A stretch of 64,000 nucleotides of DNA from Haemonchus contortus (GCA_000469685.2 LS997564.1:3054940-3118939), one strand, 5' to 3'. Numbered from the stretch's first letter, positions 1-12,495 are shown. Notes: a model not told the origin generated them from the sequence alone. Translations and numbers: made by a program.

Positions 1-860
1 TAACTTTTTGAGGAGAATCGTTTTGCAGTTTTAATTTCCATTTTCGTAACCAGCATTCAAAACTCTATCGATTTATCTGGGTCTCAATCCAAAGTTCCAA
101 GATAAGTAGACTACCCTTCCCTGGTGGGGGTCTTCCACCGAAAATTTGGCAGAATTTCAAGATTTTTTATTCATAAGATTTCATATTTCTTTGCTAGGAT
201 AGTAAATACTGCAGTTGATGCATACGCGGTTGATTAACCTGTGATTAGTAAATAGATGAGTAAATAAACAAGCAAATAGCCAAATAGGTTGCGGATCCCT
301 CTTTTCATCGTTGGTGTTCCCTGTTCCCATGGAATATTTGCAAGTTCATCAGAGCGTAATACGGAAGATAAATTCGACGTCGTGTTGGTGATATATCTTG
401 AAATTTCCCCCGCAGACGAACACTTATTTACTGTGACGTTCATGAGGTGATAATCGCGTTGCGTAACGTAACGACGTTGCGTGTGTTCCATTTCGGGCAT
501 CAGGAAGGAAATGTACGAGGTTACGATGAGATATTAAAAGTCGCGATTGCAAATGGAAATGTTGCGATCAGACATCCTCGTCGGGCCCTCTCAGGTTCTA
601 TGAGAGAGTGGTATACAGCATAGTAGAGAATTTTATAGTACTATTATGTGCAGTAGTAAAATCTAAAAAGATACGATGTGACATAACCCCTTTTTGGAAT
701 GCGCCTCGTATTACGCTCCCATACAAACAGGGTGGTGCTTTTTTGGAATTCAGATCGAGTATACAAAGAATTACGGCAATCAGCGAATATTCAAATCACA
801 GCTTTCATCCTCCCAGACGAATCGCGAACAACCGCGTTTGGGAGGGAAGATAGGTTTGGT
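1..860. other. Unassigned sequence at left edge
   Basis: No recognisable gene. An 88-codon open frame on the minus strand (234-500) has no convincing acceptor or donor around it and no recognisable domain, so it is not called. Nothing else is supported before the SINE-like head near 0.86 kb. Confidence 0.4.
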
Positions 861-945
861 CAGCCGGAGGGTGGAGAAAGTGATCCGGGATTCGATCCCC
901 CTATTATACGTGTGTGATAGTGCGCCACTTGCCACTGCGCCATTA
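860..945 (-). repeat. Head fragment of tRNA-derived SINE
   Basis: Read on the minus strand, 905-945 carries the A-box region shared with the SINE heads at 7.47, 30.72 and 59.55 kb (core GGCAAGTGGCGCACTATC), followed by a B-box-like GGGATTCGATCCCCC at 880-895. The body is not recognisable further downstream, so this is a truncated or diverged copy. Confidence 0.45.
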
Positions 946-3680
946 CTACGTATAATATGGTATAGTATACATGTGCTATAGTTTATGGTATTTTTAATTG
1001 GAGGTCAAAAGTAGAAGACGTAGAAGGAAAAGAAATCGACTTCACCTCCCTCATGTGTAAGGGCTAGGCCAAATTCACTGAGTGAGGAGGGATGGGAATA
1101 TCCTACTGACTTCGTCCAAAGATCTTCCCAACTGAAACATGCTAATTTGTGGGATAGCTGGAGCAAAACGATCATGGTAGGAAGAAATTGTCCAAATGAC
1201 AAGTTCTTAGTGGGTACTATGGAAAAGCTGATAGAATTCAGATGTTGAAGGATTAATAAATGATAAGACAAGCGAAGAAAAAGTGTGATGAGAAGAATTC
1301 TTGTCGAATTAATGGCTCGAAAAGCTCCTAAACTGCTTTTCTGTTTGCAGGACTGATTGTCACCTGGGAATTTTCTATGAGAAAGTTATTGATGGAGTCC
1401 TTGAAGTCCTGAAAATCTTCGAAGCTTCGATATGAATAACAGAACTGAGTGATCTCTGAAGAAGGCGACTCTCCATTGAAGCAACATGTTTGGCAGTTTC
1501 AATTGGCTGGGTTTATACTAATCTTGTGGGATAAAGTGATTGGAAGCGATCTTCCCGGCATTTCCTCATTTTCTTTCTGTCTTTCCCCATTTTTGAAGGA
1601 TGAGAAGCTTCTACCTGTCCTCTGTTAGCCTCTAGGGTAAATAGAAAACCGGGGTCTTCTTTTTCTTTTTCTGGAACAGCGGATTTGTTTACCTTGGCAT
1701 CTTTGTTTCCGTCTGATAGGTACCTGAAAGGTCATGTCCTGTCTAGACTGAACAGCCAGTCGTGGCTTTCCCTTCTTTCCCTTTGACTTTCCCTTTATTT
1801 CACATTCACTTCACCGCGATCCAGACTACATTGTTGAGGTGAGGAAAAACTTGAAATGCGACTATAGTGGTGAAGAATCTCCCCAGTAGCACCTCCGAGT
1901 CATCTCATCCGGTCGCGGCTCCGTAGGCGCGTCGTTGACGATGAGGACGTCGCATAGGGGATCTTGGCTCGTATTGCTAATCGTGCATGCGCGCATCCGT
2001 TGATCGTTTCAATAGCCAGGTGGAACCGGGCGTCGCTCCAGGAAGCCGTGCGGCCAGCCCGAGCCTCATCCCTCAAACCCTCGCGCGCGCACGGTCACCT
2101 CTCTTCAGAACCGGTTCGGCACGCCACCTCAGCGTATGCACCATCACGCGTGGGTCAAACCGATTCCGGATATTAATGGCGAGAGCGATGCTGGAAGCTT
2201 TACTTTCTGAAAACTAGCTAGGCTAGCATTTGATGGAACTCTTTGCGTCTCTATCTTTGAAGGATAGAGGAGCTACTAGAAGGAGCCATCGTTGATAATC
2301 CTGCTAAGGAAAGGTTCCGTCGTCTGCCACCTGCTTGTGATCCCTTCACCGGCACTGCTTAGACTCAAGGAAAGTTAAAAATACTCATACGCATATGGAA
2401 AGGTGTGCATAATCCACTGTGAAAGCAAAATTACATCCTATCATGAGCTCAAGTATAGGATTTCATTGCTACACATACAGATTTTTGCAGTAGTGCGATT
2501 ACCCTGGTAATCGGGTGCTCGGCGCACCCGAAAACAAGACTGATATAAACCGATCGCTTTGACCTTATAACATTTAAGAGCTAAGTAATGAAGGAATAGA
2601 TTGTAGGGTCATAGTTGTATCCAACCCTCTGCAGAATAAGGTTTTTGTTGGATATTTAAGCAGGTATAAAAAATAATGGAGGAAATGAATGACTTGAATA
2701 GAATAATATGAAATGCAGTTTTCACGAACTAGCATTACTAGTGAGTCTGATGATTGGTCGTCATACCGTGAGAATAAGGAAGTGGTGGAATAGGCTTTTT
2801 CTGTGATCCTGTCACCCTTAGCTTTGACTGGTCTGGGATAATTGTAGCGAGAAGTACTCAGAGTGAAAGCTGATGAAGTAAAATGACTTAATTACTTCGA
2901 AAAATCTATTTTTCATGGAAATTCAAGAGCGTTCCGGTTGTTTTCTGACATTTCCATTTTTCTTCTGAACCTAGAAGATTGCGTGAGTCTATGAAAGGAA
3001 AAATGGTGCCTAGTTCGGAGCCCCTCAAAAGGAATGGTGAAAGCAGAAAGGTGGAGCTCTCGACGTGGATCAACCCCATTTATCAGCTATTCCCTCCCAG
3101 CGGAACTCTGATCAGAATCGTAACGGTGTTTAAAGGAGCAAAGGTCTTTACGGAATAGCTGAGGGGTTCTGATGTATTTGTTTTTTCGATAAAGAGTTAT
3201 TCAGGATGTGATGACAATTATTATCCTATCAAATAGGTTTGGTACCGATTGATGAAAAATTCCAAAAGATTGAAAGGTGTTCAAGCTTGAGCGGGCTTCC
3301 GTTTAAGATGTCATCCCGTAGGGATGTTTCGGTTGTAGAGCTAACAGGCACTACTCCATGGTGAGCACAGGAACTAATCAGAAGAGGGACCAATTCCAAT
3401 ATTCCGAGAGCAGCCATTATCAAAAGGTCCACAAAATGATTTTCCAAGGAAAAGTTGCGACATGCTGTTTACGGTGAAGCTGTGAAGACTTTCGGATGAA
3501 TTCACACCAACTTTGTTGAATTTCGCTGGAAATCTGTATAGTTTTGTACGTTTGTGGTTTGACGTACGAGGCTTCTGAATGGCTCATACAGTGCAAACAT
3601 CGGTTCGCTGAGATCGTGCACGGAAAAGGAACAGCAACGGGCATCGCCGCAGTCGCTGTTTGCTCTTCAAGCCTCCTCCC
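946..3680. other. Unassigned sequence with a GC-rich island
   Basis: No supportable gene. The stretch 1885-2180 is markedly GC- and CpG-richer than its surroundings and is open in two plus frames. The predicted peptides are Arg/Ala/Ser-rich low-complexity products of base composition, not a recognisable protein. The rest is AT-rich with no clear repeat. Confidence 0.35.
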
Positions 3681-3857
3681 GTTCACGATTTCTCAACGCG
3701 AATAACGTGACACTCCAGCAACTGCGCCTCATTCAACTTATTTCTTTTATAGAGGGACCTCTTCAAAAAACCGTCAAAATCCTTCACTGGAGTTTGGCAC
3801 GTTTCTCGTGTCCGAAAAAAATCCGACAAATATGGAGACTTGGGAATTTTCGTCGAT

Positions 3858-6626
3858 TTAATTGTTTCTACTTGAGAAACTGAGCTGAAGTGAAGAGAAT
3901 TGGTCAGAAAAATTGTTGGGATCAGACTTCCCCCTCTTGGGCAGAGTGACGAACAATTGGCGAACTCTGGGGAAACCCCTCGAATGCCTGTGAGAGTAAA
4001 CAAAATGCCCGCAGAGGCTGCTGTGCTGCTGTTGCAGTGCGGACGAAAGCGTATGGTCAGTTGTGGCTATTTTTGGGAATATTTGAAAAACCAGGGGTCG
4101 TATCAAAACAAAACGTAAATATTGATCGCCCAGCCGCTTTGGGTATTCCCTACGCCTGGACATTCCGATAGTTGTAGTATAGGTAAGGGTAAAGCGAGAT
4201 TCTGGAGAAGATCAAGGTCAGCGGAAGGTTCCAATGGGAAGAGGAATTGGTCTTCCAAATCGATGGAAAACGAATTTCGGAAGGGACCACGAAGTTCGAT
4301 ACCTTCAGATAAGTTTTGGATTGTTTAATTTCAAAGGATTGTAAGTGCAAAAGCAATTCCATAGGGATTTTCAAAGTCATTGTCAAAATTTTCCCTTTTG
4401 AAATGGGAAGTGAGAGTATTCGAGCGTTGAACTGACATGAGCTTTCTTTTTTATTTTACAAAAAACAGCTAAAAAACGTTTCAGACTAGTAACATGATGT
4501 ACTTTCTGGAACATACTTTGAAATTGTATTTGTGCATTGTCCGACGAATGTATTGAATAAAAACTGAGTGAAAGTTGCCCAGAAATTATTCCCTGGAACG
4601 TCAGAAAACGACCAACGTTTAGATGGATTTCAAGAAAAAATGTAAAAAAAGAAAAAAGCATTGAAATCCCTACAGGGACAACGAAGGACCGACCCTTTAA
4701 GGGTAACCCAGGCAATAAAAAATTTAAAGCTTGTTTTTGAAACTTCTAGATAAAAAAAATTTGAAAGTTTTTAATTGGAAGCTTCTCTGTCAGAGACCTC
4801 TGGTATAGTTGAAGATATTATTTTTCGAAAAAACTTATTTTCACTTTTTGAATTGCGATCGGCTCCACAGCTTTGTCTAAAGATTAGCAGAATCGTTTGT
4901 TATGACCTATTCGTAGATGGGACTGTTTTTTTCTGATTTCTTTTATGATACTCCGTAGTACTTCAGAATGATACTATCGGAAAGTATCCAAGAACTCCCA
5001 GGGATCTCACGAAAGACTGACAAAAAATATTTTAATAGGGAAAGTGGCCATGATCACGCATCATAGGAGAGGTTTTTTTGAGCTAAAGTTTTCAGAAGTT
5101 TGGGAAAAGGTAAGGAAAAACAGAATGTAGGAGCGGACAAGGGAAGGCCAGTACGGTGAAAGTTCCTCATGTCTATGTTCCGGAGTTTTTGGGTTCACGG
5201 TAATATTCAGGGCCTATAAAGCCGTCACTTTGTCGCCGTTTATACTTCAAAAGGCGTAGAGCTGTGAAATTTCGAGCGAGGATCTTACACAAGTATTGAG
5301 GTGTATGAGGAAAATAAACAACAAAAAAACAGCACGAGAAGAAACCGCTATTACGAAAACAGGGAAAAAATGAAGGAACTGGGCAACGGGCCAAGTTCAC
5401 GTACCGTTGATCCATGGCCATAGGAATGGAGGCAGGCTGTGATTTGTGGGATTCAAGGCATTCCTGGCCGGTGGCGTTGGCATTACAGGGACCGAGAAAC
5501 CGGTAGATGGAGCAAGTGCATCAATTTGGAGATCAGCAGAATCCATGGGATGGTCTAGTCCGATACCTGGAAAACCACAATATCACTCTCTAAAATCTTA
5601 TTTGAACCGTTTTGATCTTCTAATGCATTTATTAAACTTAAACGGTTCTGTTACCATGAATTTTATTTACTAATGGAGAAATACTGCTTAAAACAGCAAT
5701 TTTTTTCGATAATAAATTTTTCTGAAGAGTGTCGGTTGAACATTCGAATGAACTGCGCCACGTACACGACAATTCGCCGCCACTTTCGATCTATTTGGAA
5801 GGATCCAAAGCAGATAAAAGCTATTATTCGCTCAGAATCACGTTACTTTAGGTAAGCAGCTACGGTTTTGATCACAATGGACTAAGTTCATAAGTATAAG
5901 AAATCGAAAATGGTTTTTGTAATAATCTAAAATTTCTCTAAAAAACTTTTCATGGACCCTCTCACAAGAGAATATGTTTCTGTGATCAACAACAAATTGA
6001 ATTCATACCAGAATCTGGGCTGGCTGTCTCATTACTCATCTGAGAGGCGAGTACTCGTTGTCTTTCTAGAAGACGTTGTAAAAGGTTGATAGAATCAACA
6101 GTCGACGTGGTTGGCTGAAAAACGCCATTTTTGCGGTTCCCTAATAGAAGGAATTCAAAATACATTAATTATTTGAGTGAAAGCCGGCAGTAGAGCAGGA
6201 AGTGTACGGTGCTTATCAGTGACTATGACGACCGCGAGCAGGGTCGAAGTCCACGAACCTTGGACGGACGTCAAAAACTTATCATTCCCGTCTAGCTTTT
6301 CTAGTGAATACTCGTGACTCCTGCAACGGACAGGAAGCGACTACGTGTTGTCGTTGTTTTCCGCTCGGGAATCATAAATGGTGTTCTGCGCTGAATCTGA
6401 TGTCCAGTCAGGATGAAACCTCCCCGGAAAGGAATTCTGTGGGCCAATATTTTCTTTAATCTGGAATTTGCAGTTCTTCTAATTAAATGAGTTCCACCTT
6501 ATCATCGACGAGATTTGCAGCACTCCACAAAATTGCCGGTGCACTGGTTCGTCGTCCATCGGCATACTTGGGCTGCGGCCGTTCGATTTTGAACGTGTCA
6601 TTTGTCTCGACTTTGATATGATGGTC
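3858..6626 (-). CDS. Candidate multi-exon gene, 3' part (unknown protein)
   Basis: Seven minus-strand segments have nematode-like splice borders: 6626-6498, 6436 onward, 6140-6009, 5790-5671, 5566-5405, 4592-4517 and 3987-3858. Good signals include the acceptor TTTTCCAG before 5566, donor GTACGTG after 5405, donor GTATGTT after 4517 and acceptor CTCTCACAG before 3987. From 6140 down to the stop at 3858 a single frame stays open with matching phases at every junction. The fragment is Ser/Thr/Pro-rich (for example PVMPTPPARNA) with no domain I recognise. Frames upstream of 6140 are ambiguous. In the last exon another frame also stays open, to 3683. A signal-peptide-like first exon at 10254-10055 on the same strand could belong here. 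The exon set is inferred, not proven. Confidence 0.35.
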
Positions 6627-6639
6627 CTGGAACGAAAAG

Positions 6640-7460
6640 AAATGTGAATTCGACCCAGAAGGTCCTCCATGTTCTGCTGTAGTGACTTACAAAGATGGTT
6701 CAAAGGAGGCTCAGAAATTCGTGGAAGATTTAAATGGGTGGCCTAGCAGTTCTGCCTTCCAGGGTCTCAAAAAGATAATCGCGATACTGTATTAATGTTT
6801 TTTTGGCAAACGACCGGCAATTATGAATAATAATATCCCTTTCAGAGCAGACGACACACTATGTTAGTGCATTCATGGAAATTAATGATTAACTGATAAG
6901 ATAAGGGGATTGTTAAAAAGTACGGAAGGAAGTGGTTGAACAACAAAGCCATGGGGAAGTCATGTGGAATGCAGGAAATACTACAAAAACAAGTAATACT
7001 TAGAAATATTTGATTCGAATGTATTCATTAGCGGAAATCTGACTCTACATAGGCAAGATTTTCATTCAAGAGGGATGGTGATCGGGTGAAATGGAATGTA
7101 GGGAGTAAAAATCAAAAAGGATTGAACTTTCTCTAAAACAATTCTCCAGAGTGTAAAAAAATCTTAATGCAATTTGTTTTTGTTTTTTTTTTCTGGTTGG
7201 CAAAGAGATTTAACTCAAAATTTGCCTAAGAAATCGCCTCTTTCGAGCATTTGAATTGGGTATTTCGAACGAAATTATGGGTGATTCAAGCCTATCCCCT
7301 TTTTTGACCCTCTGATGGATCAGTGAGGCGACGATCAGCAAGAAGATTCGTTTTCAGCGCGAGGAAGTAGTCGTTTAGTTTCTTTTTCTATCTTACTTTC
7401 GCAATAAAAGACCATTTCATAGTGAAGGGTTTTAGGTGAATTACTTTGTCATTATCTGTA
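6640..7460. other. Unassigned AT-rich sequence
   Basis: No gene, repeat family or regulatory site could be supported. A short open stretch near 7310-7395 is protein-like on both strands but lacks usable splice signals. Confidence 0.35.
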
Positions 7461-7470
7461 TATCTTGCTG

Positions 7471-7801
7471 GGCGGAGGTGATGTAGGTGGCAAGTGGCGC
7501 TTTATCACACACGCATGGTCAGGAGCTCGAATCTCGGGTCAATATTTGCTCAGGCTAACCAAGAATTCCAACCCTTCGGGGTCGGTTTATTGGCACCAAA
7601 GCTCGTCTAGGAAGGAAAAAGCACTGCCTTGTACATCGGCTGGCAACCGTAAGTCATTGCATAGACCACATAGGCATTCAAAACGTCACTACGATTCTGG
7701 AGGGAAGTCGAATGTGGGGGCGCATCCCTTAGGATCCTGGATTGACGACCGTCAGCAAGATATAAGGATAAAGGGTTTTACCCTTTATCCTTATATCTTG
7801 C
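7471..7801 (+). repeat. tRNA-derived SINE, near full length
   Basis: This is one of the best SINE copies. The pol III A-box region lies at 7485-7500 (GTGGCAAGTGGCGC) and a B-box-like GAGCTCGAATCTC at about 7531-7543. The body has recurring blocks seen in other copies: AAAGCACTGCCTTGTACATCGGCTGG at about 7618-7643, a TGCATAGACCACATAGGCATTC-like block, and a GGAAGTCGAATG...GCGCATCCC block at about 7704-7730. The 3' end is a perfect hairpin (7755-7801). A 125-codon open frame across it is taken as fortuitous. Confidence 0.75.
7755..7801. repeat. Perfect 21-bp hairpin at SINE 3' end
   Basis: Two 21-bp arms (7755-7775 and 7781-7801) are exact reverse complements separated by a 5-nt TTTTA loop. 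The arm contains the SINE tail motif TTTATCC that other copies carry only once (compare about 40415-40425), so the hairpin probably arose by fold-back or template switching at the 3' end of this copy. Confidence 0.85.
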
Positions 7802-7809
7802 TTTTAACA

Positions 7810-8870
7810 GGCAAACAAACTAAACTCGTGGCTTCTATCTAGTAAGGATATCCGTTTTATCATTTCCACTCAGCGGCCTCTGGGAAGGCGCGGGGTAAAC
7901 ACCAGGCGAAATAAGGAAGTCTAGGGTCATTTTTGTCATGAGAGTGCTGCAGAGGAATGATTTCCGGATTAACTCCAAACACCATTAGCACAAACGTGAA
8001 GATCTCCTCCAAGAGCCACATTTATGATGAAGGAAAAGTAAAAAATCAAATAGAGAAAATAATGACTTAAAGAAAAAAACTGAAGATGAAATGTTTGGGA
8101 TTAAACGGTTTGACTCTATTTTTTGGATTAGGCCGTTGTATCCGTTTGACTTTCCCACTAAGCAGTTTTTAGAGTTGAGACAAAAACTATCGTAGCTTTA
8201 CTAGTTAGCGGAAAGCGAGTAAGATCCCGTAACGATGAAAGAAGTAACGACGACGACGACGACGACGAACGAAGACGGAACGATTGTCGTCGTGATTTCT
8301 TCCAGAATACGAAGAAACGATTAGCGAATTTGCGTAGAGTGGCGCAAGAAAATACGTCGTTTTTGAAAATCGGCTTGAATACAGCTAATTAACGTTGTTG
8401 AAAAGTTTTTATTATGAGGAATACGATTGTAAAAAGAAGTGAGGAATGGTGAGAGGATTTCAGAAGGTATGGGGCACTACCACATTTTCCCAAGCTTCAC
8501 ATCAATTTATGATTTCGAGTTCCGAAAAATTCAATTTTTTTTGATTTTTCTAGATACATAGGGTTGTTTTGAGTTGCACTTGCTCGAGTTCAGATTTTTT
8601 TCTCGTAGCGCATGAGCAGAATAGACCGGACTCGGAGGTTTTTTGAGTCTATGAGATTATGTTCCCTCCCTGCGAGAATAAACGCCATGCTACCAATTCC
8701 ACATAGGCTCCCATTCGGAAATTGAAAATACGGGTTAGACTCTCGATAGTTAGAGGGCTACAGTAATGGAATAAAGGAAAAGAAAATGTAACGGAATGAG
8801 TATCTGATCACGAATTCTTGGGAAACTTCAATAAATGCCTACCTCTGGTTGACAACGTGGTCCCATGGGT
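7810..8870. other. Unassigned sequence with an (ACG)7 microsatellite
   Basis: No gene supported. An ACG trinucleotide run lies at 8247-8267. The remainder shows no clear repeat or coding signature. Confidence 0.4.
8247..8267 (+). repeat. (ACG)7 microsatellite
   Basis: Seven perfect ACG units are read directly from the sequence, inside non-coding DNA. Confidence 0.9.
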
Positions 8871-8879
8871 AGAGCCTGA

Positions 8880-9300
8880 GGGTCACGACACACCTGTATC
8901 ATAGTCTCGCGGAAGAACGAGCTGGCGACGCGAGCACAGCAGAATCGTGCGTCTCGCCGCGCGTCCACTAGCCGTGGTTCGAGGCTGGCGACGTAGGCGC
9001 TCAGTGGCGCCGCCCTCGTTCGTGACCAGTGACCGACGTCGGCGTCTCTGTCGACGAGCCACTCTTTCCCGAACCGTCGAGCGTCGCCTCCAGCGACCGT
9101 AGTCAGGAATCACGACGGACCAAACGACTATACGCCCGCCTTCTTCCAACAAACACTCCCACAGACACCATCACCTTCCCTTCACATCCGGGCTATTAGA
9201 CGCTTGGAAAAAAAAAGCGACGACGTCTTGGACGAGTTGTAACCATCGGCAGCTCCGGCTAGCTATAGCTCCGGCAGTTGCGGCAGCCAATAGCTTGCGC
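8880..9300. other. GC/CpG-rich island
   Basis: This interval is strikingly richer in G, C and CpG than its flanks. A minus-strand open frame (9152-8883, 89 codons, very Arg-rich) spans it, followed by a possible donor ACAG/GTGTGT near 8896. The Arg-rich composition is expected from CpG-rich DNA, so this could be a promoter-like island, a repeat end or a first exon. I cannot tell which. Confidence 0.3.
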
Positions 9301-9619
9301 TTTTCTCCGGCTTTCGTTTAATAACTGGTTCTATTGAAAGAAAATAGAAGAAGGACAGGATACCTGACGTAGAGAAATCCTTTTCCTTCCAAAATTTTTC
9401 TTTGCATTTTTGATTTTTCTATAAATGTGGGCTTGCAGATATTTATAAAAACATGTTTATCTATCTTATATTTGTGACTTGGTGTCGAGTTTTTTAGACC
9501 CAGTTGTCGTTTCTTGTTGACACTATCACTGCATAGTTCGTTCCGTCTGATTGCGAAGAGACTTTTATTTTAGAGAAAAGTGGGAAAATGTTTTGATAAC
9601 TCTGAGCATAAATGAGTTT

Positions 9620-9870
9620 GTAGTGGGCCAAGTAACTGACTATTGCGCGCGCAGTCACGGGATCAAATCCTAGGCCATGCTCATCTAAGAAATGGAAGCT
9701 TTTCGCATGTGCAGAGTCGTTTATTTAGTATCAGGCTCGTCTGAGAGAGTAAGAACGCTGCCTGGAAGATCGGGCGCTCCTGGCACACATTGTATGAACC
9801 AAAACATTTTCAAACGCCATAACAACTTCAAATATAGGTAAATGCCTAGGGGCATCTTGAAAGTGGGTTG
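9620..9870 (+). repeat. Diverged SINE copy
   Basis: It shares order and motifs with the better SINE copies: a B-box-like GGGATCAAATCC at about 9660-9671, a GGTATCAGGCTCGTC-like block, AAGAACGCTGCCTGGAAGATCG where the family has AAAGCACTGRCTTGTACATCG, and CATTGTATGAACC. It is strongly diverged. Confidence 0.5.
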
Positions 9871-10054
9871 ACCAACACCAAAAGAATTTCTCTCTATAGG
9901 AAACTAGTAATGGTAAATAAGTTAGACTCCAATGTACTTCTCGCCTTGGTCTGCTGTCCAAGGGTGTAACTACACCAAAGGGTGTACTACCAAAGGGTAG
10001 CTCTCCCTACCCATGGGCCCACTCGTCTTAACCAGTGAATATATTAAGAATTAC

Positions 10055-10254
10055 TTAGGCATGTACTGCTCGGTAAAGCTAAATGACTTGCCACCTCCGA
10101 GCGTAGTAGCTTGTAGTGCGAGCCACAGTGGAGTGATAAAACGTAGGGGATAATTCCTGGACAGGGGATTCCGAGACAGTTCCGAAGTTTCAGTAAAGGG
10201 ACAAGTCCAAACTGCACATAGTAGACTGATCCAAATAAATCTCAATCTCAACAT
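10055..10254 (-). CDS. Candidate first exon with signal peptide
   Basis: An ATG at 10254 opens a 67-codon frame. It starts with Met-Leu-Arg-Leu-Arg followed by a hydrophobic run (FIWISLLCAVW), the form of a secretory signal peptide with likely cleavage in the following Thr/Ser region. It ends at a possible donor CCTAA/GTAATTC; the same bases give a stop if unspliced. Minus-strand candidate exons lie downstream at 6.6-3.9 kb, so this could be the 5' exon of that gene. No homology is recognised. The alternative is a chance ORF. Confidence 0.3.
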
Positions 10255-10820
10255 CGGAAAAAGAAAATCTACAGTTCCGTCCTTGATTTATCTGAAAGAA
10301 TTAGTTCAATCCTGGCTCAGACCAGTAGAAGCATTTGAGATTTTAATTATCTCGATGGAATCGCCTTTCTTATTAGCTTTTTTTACTTTGTACACCTGAA
10401 CGATCAAAGCTGCATGTCTTGAAGTAAGAGCTCGGGAAACGATTCCTCAATTTCTGATGCCCGGGTCGTCCAGTTTGTTGAAGCAGTTGGTGTCCCGCTC
10501 ACAATCCTATAAAACCGGTATCGAATTCATTAGTTGTAGGTTACGCTTGAGATCCTTCTGAAATCCCGGAATCACTCGAGTACAGGCTTTCAGCTACAGC
10601 CTAGTACCGCGTTCCTGTGTCTGAACTCAATGTATACCACCGAAGCAGCCCTGAATTCAACCATCTCAAGATCAATTAATTTTTTGAGAGAAAGTGCTTA
10701 GTCCATCAGCTCTGACGTCTTCAGCTTGCCCTCTGTGCTTTTATGGGCAAGACCGATGAATAGTGGTGGAAATGCCACAGGTTTCACGATCATTTTTTGT
10801 GAGTAAAAACGAAAGAATTC

Positions 10821-11065
10821 AGTGGCAAGGGGCGCGCTGCTACACATGAGGTCAGGAGACCAAATTCCGGTCTAGCTAAAGTGAAAGCAATGCATTCAAT
10901 CCTTCTAAATCGGGTGGTTGGTATCAGGCTTGTCCGGTCAGGTGAAAGCTCTATGTTGAATACTGGCTGGCTAGGTAATTTTTCAAGCCAATTTGCATTG
11001 AAAAGCTCCTGTAGACCTGAATGAAAGTCGAAGTCGTGGGCGCATTCCTAAATGGCAGGTGCCAT
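10821..11065 (+). repeat. Diverged SINE copy
   Basis: The A-box-like GTGGCAAGGGGCGCGCTGC is at 10822-10840. The sequence continues with GTCAGGAGACCAAATTCCGG (B-box region), a GGTATCAGGCTTGTC block, and AAGTCGAAGTCGTGGGCGCATTCC near 11026-11050, in the same order as in the copies at 7.47 and 30.72 kb. Confidence 0.6.
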
Positions 11066-11079
11066 TGCACAGGTGTAGT

Positions 11080-12480
11080 AAGGGCATAAACTGAGGCTGA
11101 AAATTTGTCCTCCCCACTTGCTAGACTGAGATCGAGTACCAGCGGGTCATTTGGTTTCTGACCTGTGAGTTGGAAAACGAACATCGACTTGCACATTCAG
11201 TGATAGTTGGTACTACCCGTGAACTCAGTAGATCGAAGACTTACCCAACCCATACAAGCTTTCACACATCCGCATTCGGTTAGTCAGAACAAAACTCGTA
11301 TGTGAAGGTGAAAACACTGACTTTCACATACGCTGTCCCTCGAATTTCTTTGGTAGGCCACATAAGCCTTCGAAAAGGCCTTCTTACAATTCGGAAAAAA
11401 GTCGAATCGTTCTTAAAATGGATCAATGAACCCTGCAAAAATTTTGAACCTCTTTGACTGCGTTTGTGGGTCCGGCTTGGTCTTTTTCATGAAAGGATAA
11501 GATCTGAGTAGAACTCGGCCTTGTCTCATTATTGCCGTCATCAAAAGGAATAGGGTTTTTAAAAAGAATGGGATGATCCGAGGTGGAGGGTCTGGTCAAA
11601 ACTTTAAATGTCCGAATCTGTCTTATGAATTAGATTCTCAGTAACTCTCTTCTCGATACGAATTTTGGATTCAGTACAGTTCGAGGTTACCATCCTAATC
11701 GGTCGTGAAGAGGAATTGAAAGCTGATGGGTAAACCTGTAGCACGAATCAAACCGAGCAGTAGCCCGAACCAACAACTTTCCTCTGCTAGGAACTGTTCA
11801 TAACTGTTGTGGGTATTCGTCAACCTTCAAAAAAGCCTTATGTCTTTATGCTGTCTGATCAAGTACGCTCAGAGAATATCGCTGAAAGCAATTTATTAAT
11901 TATAGAAGTCATGAAAGTTGTTCTGTGTCAAAGCAAAGTGGTTTATTCGGTATTTCGAGTGACAAAGCCGCGTATGCAACAAGATCTCTCTGAAAGTAGC
12001 CTCTGTGATGAATATTGTCTGGTTATTTCCGAAAATCAGCTGGATTTCCGTATTCATGCTAAGTAGCTTATCCCACCATATGGTTCCGGCCCATCTAACG
12101 GGCCGCACTGTTATGGGAAGAACTGACAACTTTAAGCTTTCAATTCATGCAGCGTTGGAAATGTGCATAACGTCATCCATTGAACATCTTGTTATTCGTT
12201 GTAAAAAATTTCCATAGATGAAGAGTAAATTTTTTTTGGCGTTGACGAAACCCGCCAGTGAGATGCGCCCTGCATTCCACTTCCACTTAGAACCGTAGTG
12301 ACCACTTCAATTCGTTTCTTGTTTTCTGCTGCACATCTCGAAATTGTTGTTCTCATGACCTAACGTTTCATTCATTACTAATATTACTATATTCTTTTAC
12401 TTATTAGTAATTTTTCTTTTTTTCTCTATCTTTGAGCAAGAACATTCTGACCTAAGAAGTTTTAGTGTCATTATTAAAGA
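11080..12480. other. Unassigned sequence
   Basis: Short overlapping open frames on both strands (11809-12217) show no domains or convincing splice sites. No repeat was identified. Confidence 0.35.
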
Positions 12481-12495
12481 CAAATGTGGGTGAAG

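Noticed and set aside
1885..2217. Two overlapping plus-strand frames in a GC-rich stretch
   Set aside because: Low-complexity Arg/Ala/Ser peptides in two frames at once indicate base composition, not coding.
3753..3875. Plus-strand exon after TTCTTTTATAG
   Set aside because: Protein-like and with a good acceptor, but it overlaps the end of the minus-strand exon chain and has no second exon to join. Kept as an alternative only.
7465..7842. 125-codon plus-strand frame
   Set aside because: It lies across a tRNA-derived SINE and its terminal hairpin; no protein similarity.
8883..9152. Arg-rich 89-codon protein on the minus strand
   Set aside because: The composition follows from the CpG-rich DNA; no domain and no reliable splice context.
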